Shown here in pieces: positions 24,048 to 36,577 of a DNA stretch of 64,000 nucleotides. Source of the DNA: Strongyloides papillosus (lineage: Eukaryota; Nematoda; Chromadorea; Rhabditida; Strongyloididae); contig SRSI01000073.1 in assembly GCA_005656395.1 (NCBI GenBank), forward strand, positions 744,001-808,000. The letters run 5' to 3'. A model generated the notes under the pieces. That model ran no database searches. It was not told where the DNA came from and worked only from the letters and a program-made list of their open reading frames with translations. The position numbers and the translations under genes are program-made. Within the stretch, counting starts at the first letter, position 1, and the number at the start of each line of letters is the position of its first letter.

Positions 24048-25000
24048 TACACACAAAAAAATGGCAAGCATTTTTGCGTAAAATGTAATGAATTTTTCCC
24101 ACCTATTAAAATTTGAATTTTCTTAATTTGCGACTAATTTTATCGCAATTATATCGTACTTAAAAATTAAAGCAATAATTAAGTAGTTATTGAAATAGGT
24201 TTCAATTTTTCATTATATTTTTGTTATTTTAAAACTTAGATTGTCTCCTACAATGATTTCTTAAATATAAGACTAGGATTTAATTTTATGTAAGATTATA
24301 AATACTTTTATAAAAAGCAATTCTGAACATACCAAAATATTTTTATTAATAAATTTTAATAGTTTGAGTTATTAATAATTACACTTTTTGTTATAAAATT
24401 ACACTCTTCTGAAAGCCGAAAAATTTTTCTAATAACTTTAATGGCTCTATTTAAAAAATTAAATCTATGAAAAGTTATAATATTATATGCATTTTTATCA
24501 ATAGTAAAAAATATCTTCTACATATTTAAACTTAATATGAGAACAATTACTAAAATAATATTTTTAATTATTAATGCTTTGTGTAGTTAAATAATAATTT
24601 TTGGCTTTTTGTTATTATTATTACGAATTTTTTATATTTATTGTTACCAGTGAATTGTTTAGGACAATGATTTTTGTTAAAACTTAACAACATTACATGA
24701 AATTGAGTTCTAACAACATGTTTCATATATATTAGAAAAAAAATTAGAACCTAAGACTAGCATTATATCAAAAACATTAAGATTAAATAAAAGTTTCATT
24801 ATTTAAAATATAAAACATATATAATTTTGTAAAAAAAATAGCAAAATTCTGCGACACAAAAATATTTTTCATCGTTTAAAACATTTCTGCTGTTGCTCCA
24901 TAGTTTTGAAATTTGAATAAATGTTAATTTTTTTAATAGGTGGGAAATTTTTTGCATTTCAGATAGATTTGTCAAGATTTTTCTCATTTTTTTCTGTGTA
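24048..25000. mobile_element. MITE-like element B, Tc1/mariner-type TA ends
   Basis: About 953 bp including TA dinucleotides at both edges. Ends are inverted repeats: left TACACACAAAAAAATGG, right (minus strand) TACACAGAAAAAAATGAG, and about 40 nt further in both share TTCCCACCTATTAAAA. The TA flanks suggest a Tc1/mariner-type target duplication. The spacers right of rGC5 and rGC6 lack it, with the flanking homology closing directly. A diverged second copy of the body lies at about 46905-47765. No transposase frame is present, so it is non-autonomous. Confidence 0.75.
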
Positions 25001-25390
25001 TTTATAAGGTGGAAAATTACTTAAAAAAAGATCCCTTTAAAATTATTTCTAACTTTATTTAAAATCTACACCTAATAAAAATAATGAAATATGTTATAGA
25101 AAATAATTTGAGTTATCAAAATGGTAAAAAATTGTAAAAAATATTAAGTTTTCGAAACATTATATTGTTTGAAAAAATTTAGGTTATATAAATTTCATGA
25201 CTACCTAGTAAATAAATATTTTTCTATCTGCATCAATATATTCCTTAGTTAAAAAGCTAAGCTTTCAGATATAAATAATATCGCAAAAATATTTTGATAT
25301 TTAAAAAAATTAATTTTATTTAAACTTTTAAGACAACTTTCAAACATCTTGTATTTTCTTATATTATAAGAGTAATTATGAATCTTCTAA
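25001..25390. repeat. array spacer segment (right part)
   Basis: Continues the spacer homologous to 30290-30590 and 35930-36290 (shared ACTTTATTTAAAATCTA and TTGAAAAATT blocks). The last 50 bases resemble rGC3 intron 1, so the decayed rGC3-type fragment probably begins slightly left of 25391. Confidence 0.55.
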
Positions 25391-25620
25391 CTCAACAATA
25401 ATATATTCAAATAAAAATAGTTTTTCTTGACATCTCAAATGCCTCTTAAATAGTACCGGCTAATTTCTGATATTCTTTGCAATAAAATTGAGTTACATTA
25501 TTAGTACGAAATCCAATCAAAGACGGAATTTATTTACTGTTGAACTTTATTTTGTTACACTACATCAAGGTTGCTATATGAAATAGAAAGAAATAAAAAT
25601 ATAAAATCAGTAAATATTGT
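25391..25620 (-). pseudogene. decayed rGC3-type exon 1 (relic 1)
   Basis: Aligns along its length with rGC3 exon 1 (18086-18315). Shared stretches include AATAGTTTTTCTTG, CATCT..AATGCCTC and the signal-peptide-coding A/T tract. It carries substitutions, indels and stops in the minus-strand frame, and no exon 2-3 follows. It lies directly right of rGC5 exactly where rGC3 exon 1 lies beside rGC4. It is a left-over from the recombination that generated the repeat unit. Confidence 0.75.
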
Positions 25621-25840
25621 TCTTATTAATTTTTAAAATAATTCATAATTTAACAAGAATTTTTTGCTTTTATTAAAAATCACAATTTTTTTTCTTACTA
25701 AAAAATTTAAAGCATACAAAATATATTGAAAATCGGTTACATTACCGTCTAATTTTAAGAGTGTTCTTTTTTTTTAAAAAAAAAACAAATTTTTGTCATT
25801 GTAAAAGAAAATTGTATGAATCATTTTTTAAAGATATTTA

Positions 25841-28800
25841 CTAACTAAGAGATTCTTTTTTGTAATCAGCATAAATACCATTATTAGAATCTGCTGGATC
25901 TTCACCAACTTTCCCAACTAACCAGAATGTCTCCATGACACCCTTTCCTTTTATAATTACCTCACCCCGAGGTTCTGTTACGAAACCACCAATTTGTTCA
26001 GTTAACAGTTTATGAGCAGCGTATGACATATGAATATGATTTGGCTTTCCATTACTCTCCATTCTACTGGCAGTATTTACAGTATCCCCAAAAAGACAAT
26101 ATCTAGGCATAGTTAAACCAACGACTCCAGCAACACAAGATCCTGTATGCATACCAACTCTAATTTTGATTTTTTCTTTAGGTAAATGTGGTATAGTAAA
26201 ATTTTCTAGACTTTTAATTAAATTAATACTTAATAATGCAATTTCTTTTACATGTAATACACCATTTCTATGTGGTAGACCAGAAACACAGAGGTAGCCA
26301 TCACCAATAGTTTCAACTTTATAGACATCATGTTCATTGATAATGGAATCGAATGTCGTGTATAAATTATTAAGCAAACTAACGACTTGCATTGGTGTAC
26401 ATCTTGCAGCAAGTGTTGTAAATGACACAACATCAGAGAAGAATATTGTTACTTGATCAAATTGTTCTGGAAGAATAGGTTGTCCAAATTTTAATTTCTC
26501 TGCAACTTGTTTTGGTAACATTCTCGACAATAATATATCGGCTTTCTTTTTTTCCTCAATTAATTCTTTAGTCCTTTCTTGAATTTCTTCCTCAAGATTA
26601 GCAGCATATTTTTCTAGTATCCCATATACATGGTCCATAAGATTATTACTTTTACCTGGATTCATTTCTTTTATCAATTTTTTTACGGTTTCTGATTTAG
26701 GTCTCTTATTTGGTTTTTCACTCCACATATCTTTGATAAGATATAGCTATAAAATATGTATGTTAATTTTAAAAGTATTAATTCCAATATAGACTTACAA
26801 GAGCTGGTTTGATATCTTCAACAGCAGGTTTTAAGACAGGTCTTAATGGTATACCTCGCTTTTTCTTTAACATACAAATAATCTCATCAGCACCTTCTAT
26901 AATATCAGAATTTTCAAATGCAATATTTTTATTCACGAGATTTGATAAAACAATTGCAAGAGAGTAAATGTCACTTGATTTTGTTGGTGTCAAAATTTCT
27001 ACTCTCAAGATTTCTGGCGCTGTCCATATTTGATCATTAACTGTATGTTTCTCATAACATCTTATAAAAGGTAATCCAAAATCTGATAATTTTACTTGCC
27101 ATCTCTCATCAACAAGACAATTCTTTGATGATAAATTTCCGTGAACCCCAATTGGTGAGTTATGCATGGCATTTAAGCCTTCAACTGTATCTTTTATTAA
27201 TGAATAGATAAAAAACCCATCTATATTAATACTTAAATTTTCATTTGTTAAAATATCAACAAAACTTAATCTACTACAGTATCTCCAAAATGACATGAGT
27301 GTTGGACCATCGAGACAGAAACCAATAAATTTATTAACATTTTCATTATCCAACAGTCTTAGTTGTCTTAAATGTAACATGTCTTTCTTTTTTAGGGTAT
27401 ACTGTACCTCATGAATTCTCCCCATAATTGGTTCTGTATGGAAGACATAAAGTTGATGTTTACCCTCGGCTTTATCTTTAAAAGATTGTTTAGTTGATGT
27501 TTGACTTGTTGAAAGTAGCGATCTCTTTGATTGTAATTGGACGATACTTCCTTTGTAGTCTGAATATTTCATTACACTCCCGAAGTACATTCTCCATAAT
27601 TCATTTTGTTTTTCTTCCTCCTTCCTTTTCATAATATAGAGATATATCATAAGAACGAGAATTACTACTAAAATTATGATACAACCCACGATTATGAAAG
27701 CAAATCCAACAGGTGACTTTTCAATAAATGATGGTTGACAAAATTCATCCTGATACCCACATTTTGGTACATTTAAGGGTGTAACTCCTCCTCTTACAGA
27801 AAAAATTGTTGTTTCTGGATCCTTATAAGAAATATTGAATTCCTAAAAAATATATAAAATTTTAAAAAGTGTTAGAATAACTTACAGTATCATTACCAAC
27901 AACTAACATATATATCCATATTGAGATGTTCAGACCATTGTTAAAATAAGCACCAAATGATAATCTAGAATCGCTTGTTAGATTTTTAGAAATTTGAAAT
28001 TGTCCTGTTATACCATTAAATACACCAGTTGAATATGATGTTACTAAAGTTCCGTTATTAGCAATTGCCGTAGCGTTCGTATTGGTGCCATTACTTTTCA
28101 TAGCTAAGCCCAATGATATAAAATATAGGTAGGCAGAGTCAAAAAGATAGGTAGCATAAGCACTTGAAACATTGTATTTTTCACATTCTGTTGTACAATT
28201 AAACGGTGGTTCTCTCATTAATCTAGGCATAATTACTCTAAAATTATTGTATTCTGAAGACATTCCACCTAGAACAGAAAAATCTAAATGAAACATCCAT
28301 TTATACATGCTTATTGCTTCTTCATCCCTTCCATCTGGTGGTGATTTATAGTCTATCATAGCGTTTTTGTTTTCCTCATTAACATAAATATCCATGTCAA
28401 CATCACAGTTAATGTAAACATAATCAGGAGTATTCATACCGTTATCATAAGCAGCTAACATAAATGATCTTAGTTTGTCAATCTCATCCATACATAAAAC
28501 AATAACTCTTGTCAACTTTTTAATATCATCTGTTACTTTTTTTAAATTATCAGGTGAAAAGTTAACCATATTTCTTTGGTATACAACATTAATTTGTTCA
28601 AATGCCTGTGTTATCTTTTGGTCAGCTTGTTCATAAAATATTCCACACCGGTTTAATTTTAATGGTGTTTCATATGTAACTATTGCTACATTTGTCCATT
28701 GAAATTTTATTAACAATGTTGCTAAGCCGACAACAAAATCTGAAATATATTTTTAAAAAATTATTTTTACTTTTTTTATAATCAATTACCAGAATATGAT

Positions 28801-29299
28801 GGCATTACGGATGTCACTACTTTGTATGATGAAATTTCAGTTATCTCTTGTAAACTACCGGTACCAAAAAGATATAAAGGTATATTATAGTATTCAGCAA
28901 TATTCATGGCAACATAAGCCGTATTAGAACATGGTGGTCCAAATAATACTTGAACCTTTTGTACATTAATTAAATCAAAAAGTTCTCCAGCAGCTTCTGA
29001 AGGGACACATTCATTCATTGTCCATACGAATCTTAAAAAATTAATAGGATCAATTAAAAAAATAATAATGTATCATACTCAAAATCAACTTTTCTTAATA
29101 TAGTATTATTTTTTCTTGCTACTTCTAAAGCTCTTGTTATAGCTGCAGCGGAATTTGGATATCCTTGCCAGTAAACTAAATTAGGGTCAGTATTCGGAAG
29201 TACAATTCCAATCTTAACAGTTCCCAAAGAGGTGTTCAAATTTTGATTGATAGTTCCATAAAAGAATGTTAAAAAATATATAAAAATGTTAATTATCAT
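25841..29299 (-). CDS. Receptor-type guanylyl cyclase rGC5 (GCY family)
   Basis: Exons: 29299-29079, 29031-28790, 28739-27886, 27842-26799, 26746-25841; 3267 nt, 1088 aa. Domain order and catalytic residues match rGC4, and the kinase-homology domain is HGN-type. Distinctive: the cyclase exon shares GQPILPEQFDQ and the YAAHK variant with rGC7, while the ectodomain shares ETPLKLNRCG with rGC4. The kinase-homology domain has IIEGADEIICML where rGC4 and rGC7 have IRGGADEI. The reading frame is intact throughout. Confidence 0.92.
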
Positions 29300-30593
29300 T
29301 TTTACGAACTTTGTAAAAATATAATAAAATATGGCAAATTATTTTATTTATATATATTTTTTTAAAAATTTAACAATTATTATTTATAATAACGTTAAAG
29401 TTTTAAAAATGTTGCCATTATTAAAGATTATCTTACTAACATTTACATAATAATATTTTACAGGGGATTCCACTGGGAGATGTTTAAATGAAATGTACAT
29501 TTCTAAGAATTTTTTTAATAACATCATACTAGAATAAATGGTTTTTGTTTCGTGTTAAAAATTATTGGCTGAATAAATCCTTAGGGTGCAAATTGTATCA
29601 TGTAATTGTTTAATATTGATGACGTTACAATGCCCTTAAAATAAAAATATATAAGTTAGTTCTACACTTAGAATCAGTTATTTAAATCAAAAACACAAAG
29701 ATATACTGAGGTAAATGATTCTTTATTTTATATGCATAGAAAATATCAGAGAATTTGTTGTATTAATATGAAAAAGTATAACCGTTTCCAATATCAACGC
29801 ACTTTTTTATAATTTATATCCATCTGAAAGCTTTACTTCACACTCAAAAAATTTTTGATGATGGATTGAAAAATATTTTTTTATTATTTGATTATGATTG
29901 TTTATTTGATATCTATTTTTTCTTTCAAAAATTGTAAGATTTTTTAATTCTTAAAACAGAGTAACTTTTCGAAGATTTAGTATATCTAAACTATTTTTAA
30001 TGTATTTGATAGCTTAAATTTTTTTCAAAACATACTTTATGATTTATTATTAGATATCAATTTTAAATAACGTTAAAAAACGCTAAACATTTTTTTTCCA
30101 GTGATAATAACTTTTTATTACTTTTAATTATTCTTATAAAAGGTATTACAAAATATGCAACTACTATCTGTAATTAATTATATTTTAAATGATTAAGTAT
30201 TTACAGCTCTTTATTAACATGAATATGAGTTTTTCAATAGGTTTAACTCATTAGTTAGAAAAGTGCTCAGAAAATGTTTCCTACAAAAGTATTTAAAACT
30301 TTATTTAAAATCTATATCTAAAAAAATCACGAAATATATTGTAACAAAGAATTTGAACTATCAAATCCGTATAAAATTGTAAACAATAATAAGTTATTTA
30401 AAAGTTACATTGTTTTGAAAAATTAAGAAACCTAAACACTTTTGAAAAAAATTGAAGTCATACAAATAGTCATAGCTATTTAATATTACAGAATATGTTG
30501 GCATTGAAAAAAAATATTTTTATTTAAATTTTTACGACTACTTTCTAGACATCCCGTATTTTTTTGTTTAAAAAAGCGTTAAGAATATCATAA
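29300..30593. repeat. spacer right of rGC5 (5' flank plus array spacer)
   Basis: Homologous to the rGC4 spacer but without MITE-like elements A and B, so it provides both empty sites. The first 300 bp are the rGC5 5' flank with the conserved blocks (here GTTGCCATTATTAAA near 29411). No gene seen. Confidence 0.65.
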
Positions 30594-30819
30594 CTCAATA
30601 ACAATAATATTCAAAAAAATGTTTTTTTTTGAATATTACTAAATGCCTCCAAAACAGCACTAACTAAATTCTGATATCCTTGCCGATAATTTGAGTTGTA
30701 CTATTATGAGAAAAAACATCCCAACATTCAATTATTCATTGTTGTGCTTTGACTTGTTATATTAATTTGGCAGCTAATGTATGAAACACAAGGAGACAAA
30801 ATAAAAAATTAAAAAACAT
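30594..30819 (-). pseudogene. decayed rGC3-type exon 1 (relic 2)
   Basis: Best preserved of the three relics. AATGCCTCCAAAACAGCAC, CATTCAATTATTCATTGTTG and TGTGCTTTGACTTGTTA match rGC3 exon 1 closely, down to the AAAAAACATTTTTTATG around the former start codon. Single-base deletions break the frame. It lies just right of the 3' end of rGC6. Confidence 0.8.
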
Positions 30820-31040
30820 TTTTTATGTTAATTTGAATAATAAATGATGCATAAATATAAATTTTTTATTAAAAATTACATTTTATTTTTTACTAAGAAA
30901 ACTTATAACATACAAAATATATTAAGAAATGATGATGTTATTATCTAAACATTAAGAATGTTCTTACTTTTTTAGACAGCAGACAAATTTTTGTCATTAT
31001 AGACGAAAGTTATCCAAAATTATTTTTTTTAAAAATTTTA

Positions 31041-34000
31041 CTAACTAGAAGATTCTTTTTTGTAATCAGCATACATACCATTATTAGGATCTGCTGGCTC
31101 TTCACCAACTTTTCCAACTAACCAAAATGTCTCCATGACACCCTTTCCTTTTATAATTACCTCACCCCGAGGTTCTGTTACGAAACCACCAATTTGTTCA
31201 GTTAACAGTTTATGAGCATCGTATGACATATGAATATGATTTGGCTTTCCATTACTCTCCATTCTACTGGCAGTATTTACAGTATCCCCAAATAGACAAT
31301 ATCTAGGCATTGTCAAACCAACGACTCCAGCAACACAGGATCCTGTATGCATACCAACTCTAATTTTGATTTTTTCTTTAGGTAAATGTGGTATAGTAAA
31401 AGTTTCTAAACTTTTTATTAAATTAATACTTAATAAAGCAATTTCTTTAACGTGTAATACACCATTTCTATGTGGTAATCCTGAAACACATAAATAACCA
31501 TCACCAATAGTTTCAACTTTATAGACATCATGTTCATTGATAATTGAATCGAATGTTGTATATAAGTTGTTTAGCAAACTAACAACTTGCATTGGTGTGC
31601 ACCTTGCAGCAAGTGTTGTAAATGACACGACATCGGAGAAAAATATTGTTACTTGATCAAAGTGTTCTGGAGGAATAGATTGTCCAAGTTTTAATTTTTC
31701 GGCAACTTGTTTTGGTAACATTCTCGACAATAATATATCGGCTTTCTTTTTTTCTTCTATTAACTCTTTAGTCCTTTCCTGAATTTCTTCTTCAAGATTA
31801 GCAGCATATTTTTCTAACATCCCATATACATGATCCATAAGATTATTACTTTTACCTGGATTCATTTCTTTTACTAATTTTTTTACTGTTTCCGATTTAG
31901 GTCTATCACCTGGTTCTTCACTCCACATATCTTTTATAAGATGAAGCTAAAAAATGTATGTAAGCAAGTATAATTTTTATATAAACTTACAAGTGCTGGT
32001 TTAATATCTTCAACAGCAGGTTTCAAGATAGGTCTCAATGGTATACCCTTTTTTCTCTTTAACATATAAACAATCTCATCAGCACCTCCTTTAATATTAG
32101 AGTTTTCAAATGCAATATTTTTATTCACGAGATCTGCTAAAACAATTCCAAGAGAGTAAATGTCACTTGATTTTGTTGGTGTCAAAATTTCTTCTCTCAA
32201 GATTTCTGGCGCCGTCCATATTTGATCATTAACTGTACATTTCTCGTAGCATCTTATAAAAGGTAATCCAAAATCTGATAATTTTACTTGCCATCTCTCA
32301 TCAACAAGACAATTCTTTGATGATAAATTTCCGTGAATTCCAATTGGTGAGTTATGTAGTGCATTTAAACCTTCAACCGTATCTTTTACCAATGAATAGA
32401 TAAAAAACCCATCCATATTAATATTTAAATTTTCATTTGTTAGAATATCAACAAAACTTAATCTACTACAGTATCTCCAAAATGACATGAGTGTTGGGCC
32501 ATCGAGACAGAAACCAATAAATTTATTAATATTTTCATTGTCCAACAATCTTAGTTGTCTTAAATGTAACATATCTTTCTTTTTTAGGGTATACTGTGCC
32601 TCATGAATTCTTCCCATAATTGGTTCTGTATGGAAGACATACAGTTGATGTTTACCCTCGGCTTTATCTTTAAAAGATTGTTTAGTTGATGTTTGACTTG
32701 TTGAAAGTAGCGATCTTTTTGATTGTAATTGGACGATACTTCCTTTGTAGTCTGAATATTTCATTACACTCCCGAAGTACATTCTCCATAATTCATTTTG
32801 TTTTTCTTCCTCTTTTTTTTTCATAATAAAGAGGTAAATTATGAGAACAAGAATTAGTACCACAATCATGATACCACCAATGATAATGAAAGCAAATCCA
32901 ACAGGTGATTGTTCGATAAATGATGGTTGACAAAATTCATTCTGATAGCCGCACTTTGGTACATTTAATGGCGTAACTCCTCCTCTTACAGAAAAAATTG
33001 TTGTTTCTGGATCTGTATATGAAATATTGAATTCCTAAAAAATATAAAATTCTTTAATATAGTTCAGAATAACTAGGCAAAAGCTAGGCCTTCGTTTGGT
33101 TTTGTTTAGCCTTTTAATGAATTCTACTTATAATTTTTTGCCAAACCTAATGTCTTTCTTTGGTCCATAATTTGACCAATTAATAATTATTACCAATATT
33201 ATTATGTTTTCAAACTATTCTGAAATCGTACGTTTGAAATAACATATAAACCAAACTGTTTTATTAACTCAACTAAAGTCATCCTATGAACAAAACTGTA
33301 TTTAAAAAAGTTAAAAAAAGGATTTTTAAGTAGAATTTGGTCATATCCGATTGCAAAATTTTTAAATCTACTTAACACTTTTAATTGAAAAAAAAACTCA
33401 TTTTTTGGCTATTTAATCACAAAGTCTTTAGTTGTGAAGAGGGTTATGGCAAAGACAAAAATAATTTTTTAATGTTTTTGTTATTGAAGACTTACAACGT
33501 CATTACCAACAACTAGCAAATATATCCATCTTGTGGCGTTCAAGCCATTGTTAAAATAAGTACTAAATGATAATCTAGAATCTCTTGTTAGATTTTTAGA
33601 AATTTGAAATTGTCCTGTTATACCATTAAATACACCAGTTGAATATGATGTTACTAAAGTTCCGTTATTAGCAATTGCCGTAGCGTTCGGATTGTTACCA
33701 TTACTTTTCATAGCTAAACCTAGTGATATAAAATATAGATAGGCTGAGTCAAAAAGATATGGGGCATAAGCACTCGAAACATTGTATTTTTCACATTCTG
33801 TTGTACAATTGAATGGTGGTTCTCTCATTAATCTGGGTATGGTAGCTCTAAAATTGTTATATTCAGAGGATATTCCACCATGAGTAGAAAAATGTAGATG
33901 AAACATCCATTTATACATGCTTAGTGCTTCTTCATCTCTTCCATCAGGTGGTGATTTGTAATCTACCATAGCATTCTTGTTTTCCTCATTAACATAAATA

Positions 34001-34909
34001 TCCATATCAACATCACAGTTAATGTAAACATAATCAGAGGTATTCATACCGTTATCATAAGCAGCTAACATAAATGATCTTAATTTGTCAATCTCATCCA
34101 TACATATAACAATAACTCTTGTCAGCTTTTTAATATCATCTGTTACTTTTTTTAAATTATCAGGTGAAAAGTTGATCATATTTCTTTGGTATACAACATT
34201 AATTTGATCAAATCCCTGTGTTATCCTTTGATCAGCTTGACCATAAAATCTTCCACATCGACCTAATTTGTCTGCTGATTCATATGCAACTATTGCTATA
34301 TTTGTCCATTGAAATTTTACTAATAATCTTGCTAATCCGATAACAAAATCTAAAACACAATTCAAAAATTAAATTATTGCTTTTTTTTGTTATTAATTAC
34401 CAGAATAAGATGGCATTACTGATGTCACTACATTATATATTGAAAAATCAGCTATCTCTTGCAAACTACTGGTACCAAAGAGATACAAAGGTATGTTATA
34501 GTATGTAGCAATATTCATGGCAACATTAGCCGTACTATAACATGGTGGTCCGAATAATACATTAATTTTTTGTACATTAATTAAGTTAAAGAGTTCACCA
34601 GCAGCTTCTGAAGAGACACATTCATTCATCGTTATTACAAATCTTAAAAAATAGTAAAAATAAATTAAAAACTTAAAAAATATCATACTCAAAATTAACT
34701 TTTTCTAATATAGTATTATTTTGTTTTGCCACTTTTAGGGCAGTTGTTACAGCTGCAGCAGAATTTGGATATCCCTGCCAGTGTAATAAAATAGGATTAC
34801 TATTCGGAAGTACAATTCCAATTTTAACAGTTCCCAAAGAGGCATTTAAATTTTGATTGATAGTTCCATGAAAACATGTTAATAAAAATATAAAAATATT
34901 AATTACCAT
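31041..34909 (-). CDS. Receptor-type guanylyl cyclase rGC6 (GCY family)
   Basis: Exons: 34909-34689, 34642-34401, 34349-33496, 33034-31991, 31946-31041; 3267 nt, 1088 aa. The start MVINIFIFLL matches the MIINIFIYFL start of rGC5; an upstream in-frame Met (34939) would add ten residues and spoil the signal peptide. Architecture and catalytic residues as in rGC4, with an almost identical cyclase exon (GQSIPPEHFDQ), but the ectodomain pairs with rGC7 (ESADKLGRCG). Intron 3 is 461 nt instead of about 44 nt because of an insertion. Confidence 0.92.
33065..33482. other. insertion of about 417 bp in rGC6 intron 3
   Basis: The same intron is 45, 43 and 44 nt in rGC4, rGC5 and rGC7 but 461 nt here. 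The extra sequence has no recognisable coding content and no clear terminal inverted repeats. Splice sites remain intact. Edges are approximate. It is probably a mobile-element remnant. Confidence 0.6.
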
Positions 34910-34939
34910 TTTACGAGTTTTATAAAAGTATAATAACAT

Positions 34940-36290
34940 ATGATAAAAAAATTTTATTTATATATAGTGTTTTCTAAATGTAACAATTTTTAATTATAAT
35001 AATATTAAAGTATAACAAAGGTTGCTAAATATTAAAGATTATCTTTTAAATATTTACATAATGATTTTTTTAGGTGAATCCATTGAAAGATGTTAAAAAT
35101 AAATAAAATATACTTCTTTAATAACTTCCTTAAATAATAATATAATCATTTAATAGATTTTGTTAATTAATATTGAAAATTATTGAGCAAAGAATCCTTT
35201 GAGTATGCGTGGTATATTTATGCAATTGTCGTAGAAATGACGACATTATAATGTTACTAAAATAAGAAAATATAAGGAATTATTTTAACATTTATTGGCA
35301 GATATTTTATTTAGAATCCCATGAAAACTCTGAGGTAACTGATTCTTTAATTTATAATATTCAGGATATCCGCAAATTAGTTGTAAAAATTTAAATAAAT
35401 ACAATCTTTCCCAATGTCACATTTTCTAATGATGTTATATCCATCTGAAGGCTTAACTTTACATTTAGAAAATAGTTCACGACGGATAGAAAAACAGTAA
35501 CTTATTTAAGAGTTATGACTATTTAAATGACCTTCTGTTTTTTAAAATTTTTATGATTTTTTAATTCTCAAAACAATGTAATTTTTCTAAAACTTAATAT
35601 TTTTTTTACAATTTTTAAAGCAGTTGATAGTTAAATTCGTTTATAAAACATACTTTGTGATTTATTTTTTGATTTTAATTTTAAATAAAGTTTAAAACAT
35701 AAAAAGTTATTCCTTTTTTAAATGATAATAGCTTTTTATTACTTTTAGTCATTCTCATAATATGCTGTTACCAAATATTTAAATGATATGTCGTATTAAT
35801 AATATTTTGTATGATAAAGTATTTGCTGCTCCTTACAATCATAATTAAAATTTTTTTTAAATAACTGAAACTTATTAGTTAAAAAATTGCTTAAAAAATA
35901 TTCTTTATAAAAGTAACAATAAATTTACTCAAAGCCGATATTTATTTTAAATCATGAAATGTGTTGTGGAAAAAAATTTAAACTATCAAATCCGTATAAA
36001 TCTGCGAAGAAATATTAAGTTTTTGAAAAGTCACAATGTTTAGTAAAATCAAGAAGCCTTAAAATTATTAAAAAAAATGGAGATCTTGCAGAAAGTCATA
36101 GATATCTAGTAAATTGATTTTTTTCTATCAGTCTTGAAATATTTTCTAAGTAAGAAGTTACGCTTTCAGATTGATATAATATTCTAAAATATGTTGACAT
36201 TTAAAAAATTTTTTTTATTTATATTTTTGCGATAGCTTTCCAGACACCATGTATTTTCTAATGTTTAAAAAATTATTAAGAATACCTTAA
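34940..36290. repeat. spacer right of rGC6 (5' flank plus array spacer)
   Basis: Third copy of the array spacer, more diverged than the others. It lacks MITE-like elements A and B. The 5' flank blocks are present (GGTTGCTAAATATTAAA near 35020 and GGTGAATCCATTGAAAG near 35074). No gene seen. Confidence 0.6.
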
Positions 36291-36511
36291 CTCAGCAATA
36301 ATACTATTCAAAGAGGAACAGATCTTTGGAATCTCTAAATACTTCTTAAATACTGTCAGCTAAATTACCCTTTTAATATAAGTGAATTTCTCTAATAGTA
36401 CGAAAAATTATTCCGTAAGGTATTTATTCATTGTTTTTCTTTGATTTTTTACATTTTTCTGCCAGATACGATATGAAATAGAAAAAAAAAGAATATACAA
36501 CTAGCAAACGT
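36291..36511 (-). pseudogene. decayed rGC3-type exon 1 (relic 3)
   Basis: Most degraded relic. Recognised by position and by scattered matches to rGC3 exon 1: GGAATCTCTAAAT for the GCATCTCTGAAT stretch, a TTTATTCATTGTTTTTCTTTG block, and ACGTTTTTTATGC at the former start. It is separated from the rGC7 3' end by MITE-like element C. Confidence 0.6.
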
Positions 36512-36577
36512 TTTTTATGCTACTTTTAAAGATTGTTGATACTTAAAAGAGATTTTCTATATTTTTATTTAAAATAC

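Noticed and set aside
26248..26433. Second minus-strand frame inside the rGC5 cyclase exon
   Set aside because: It is a shadow of the real cyclase frame.
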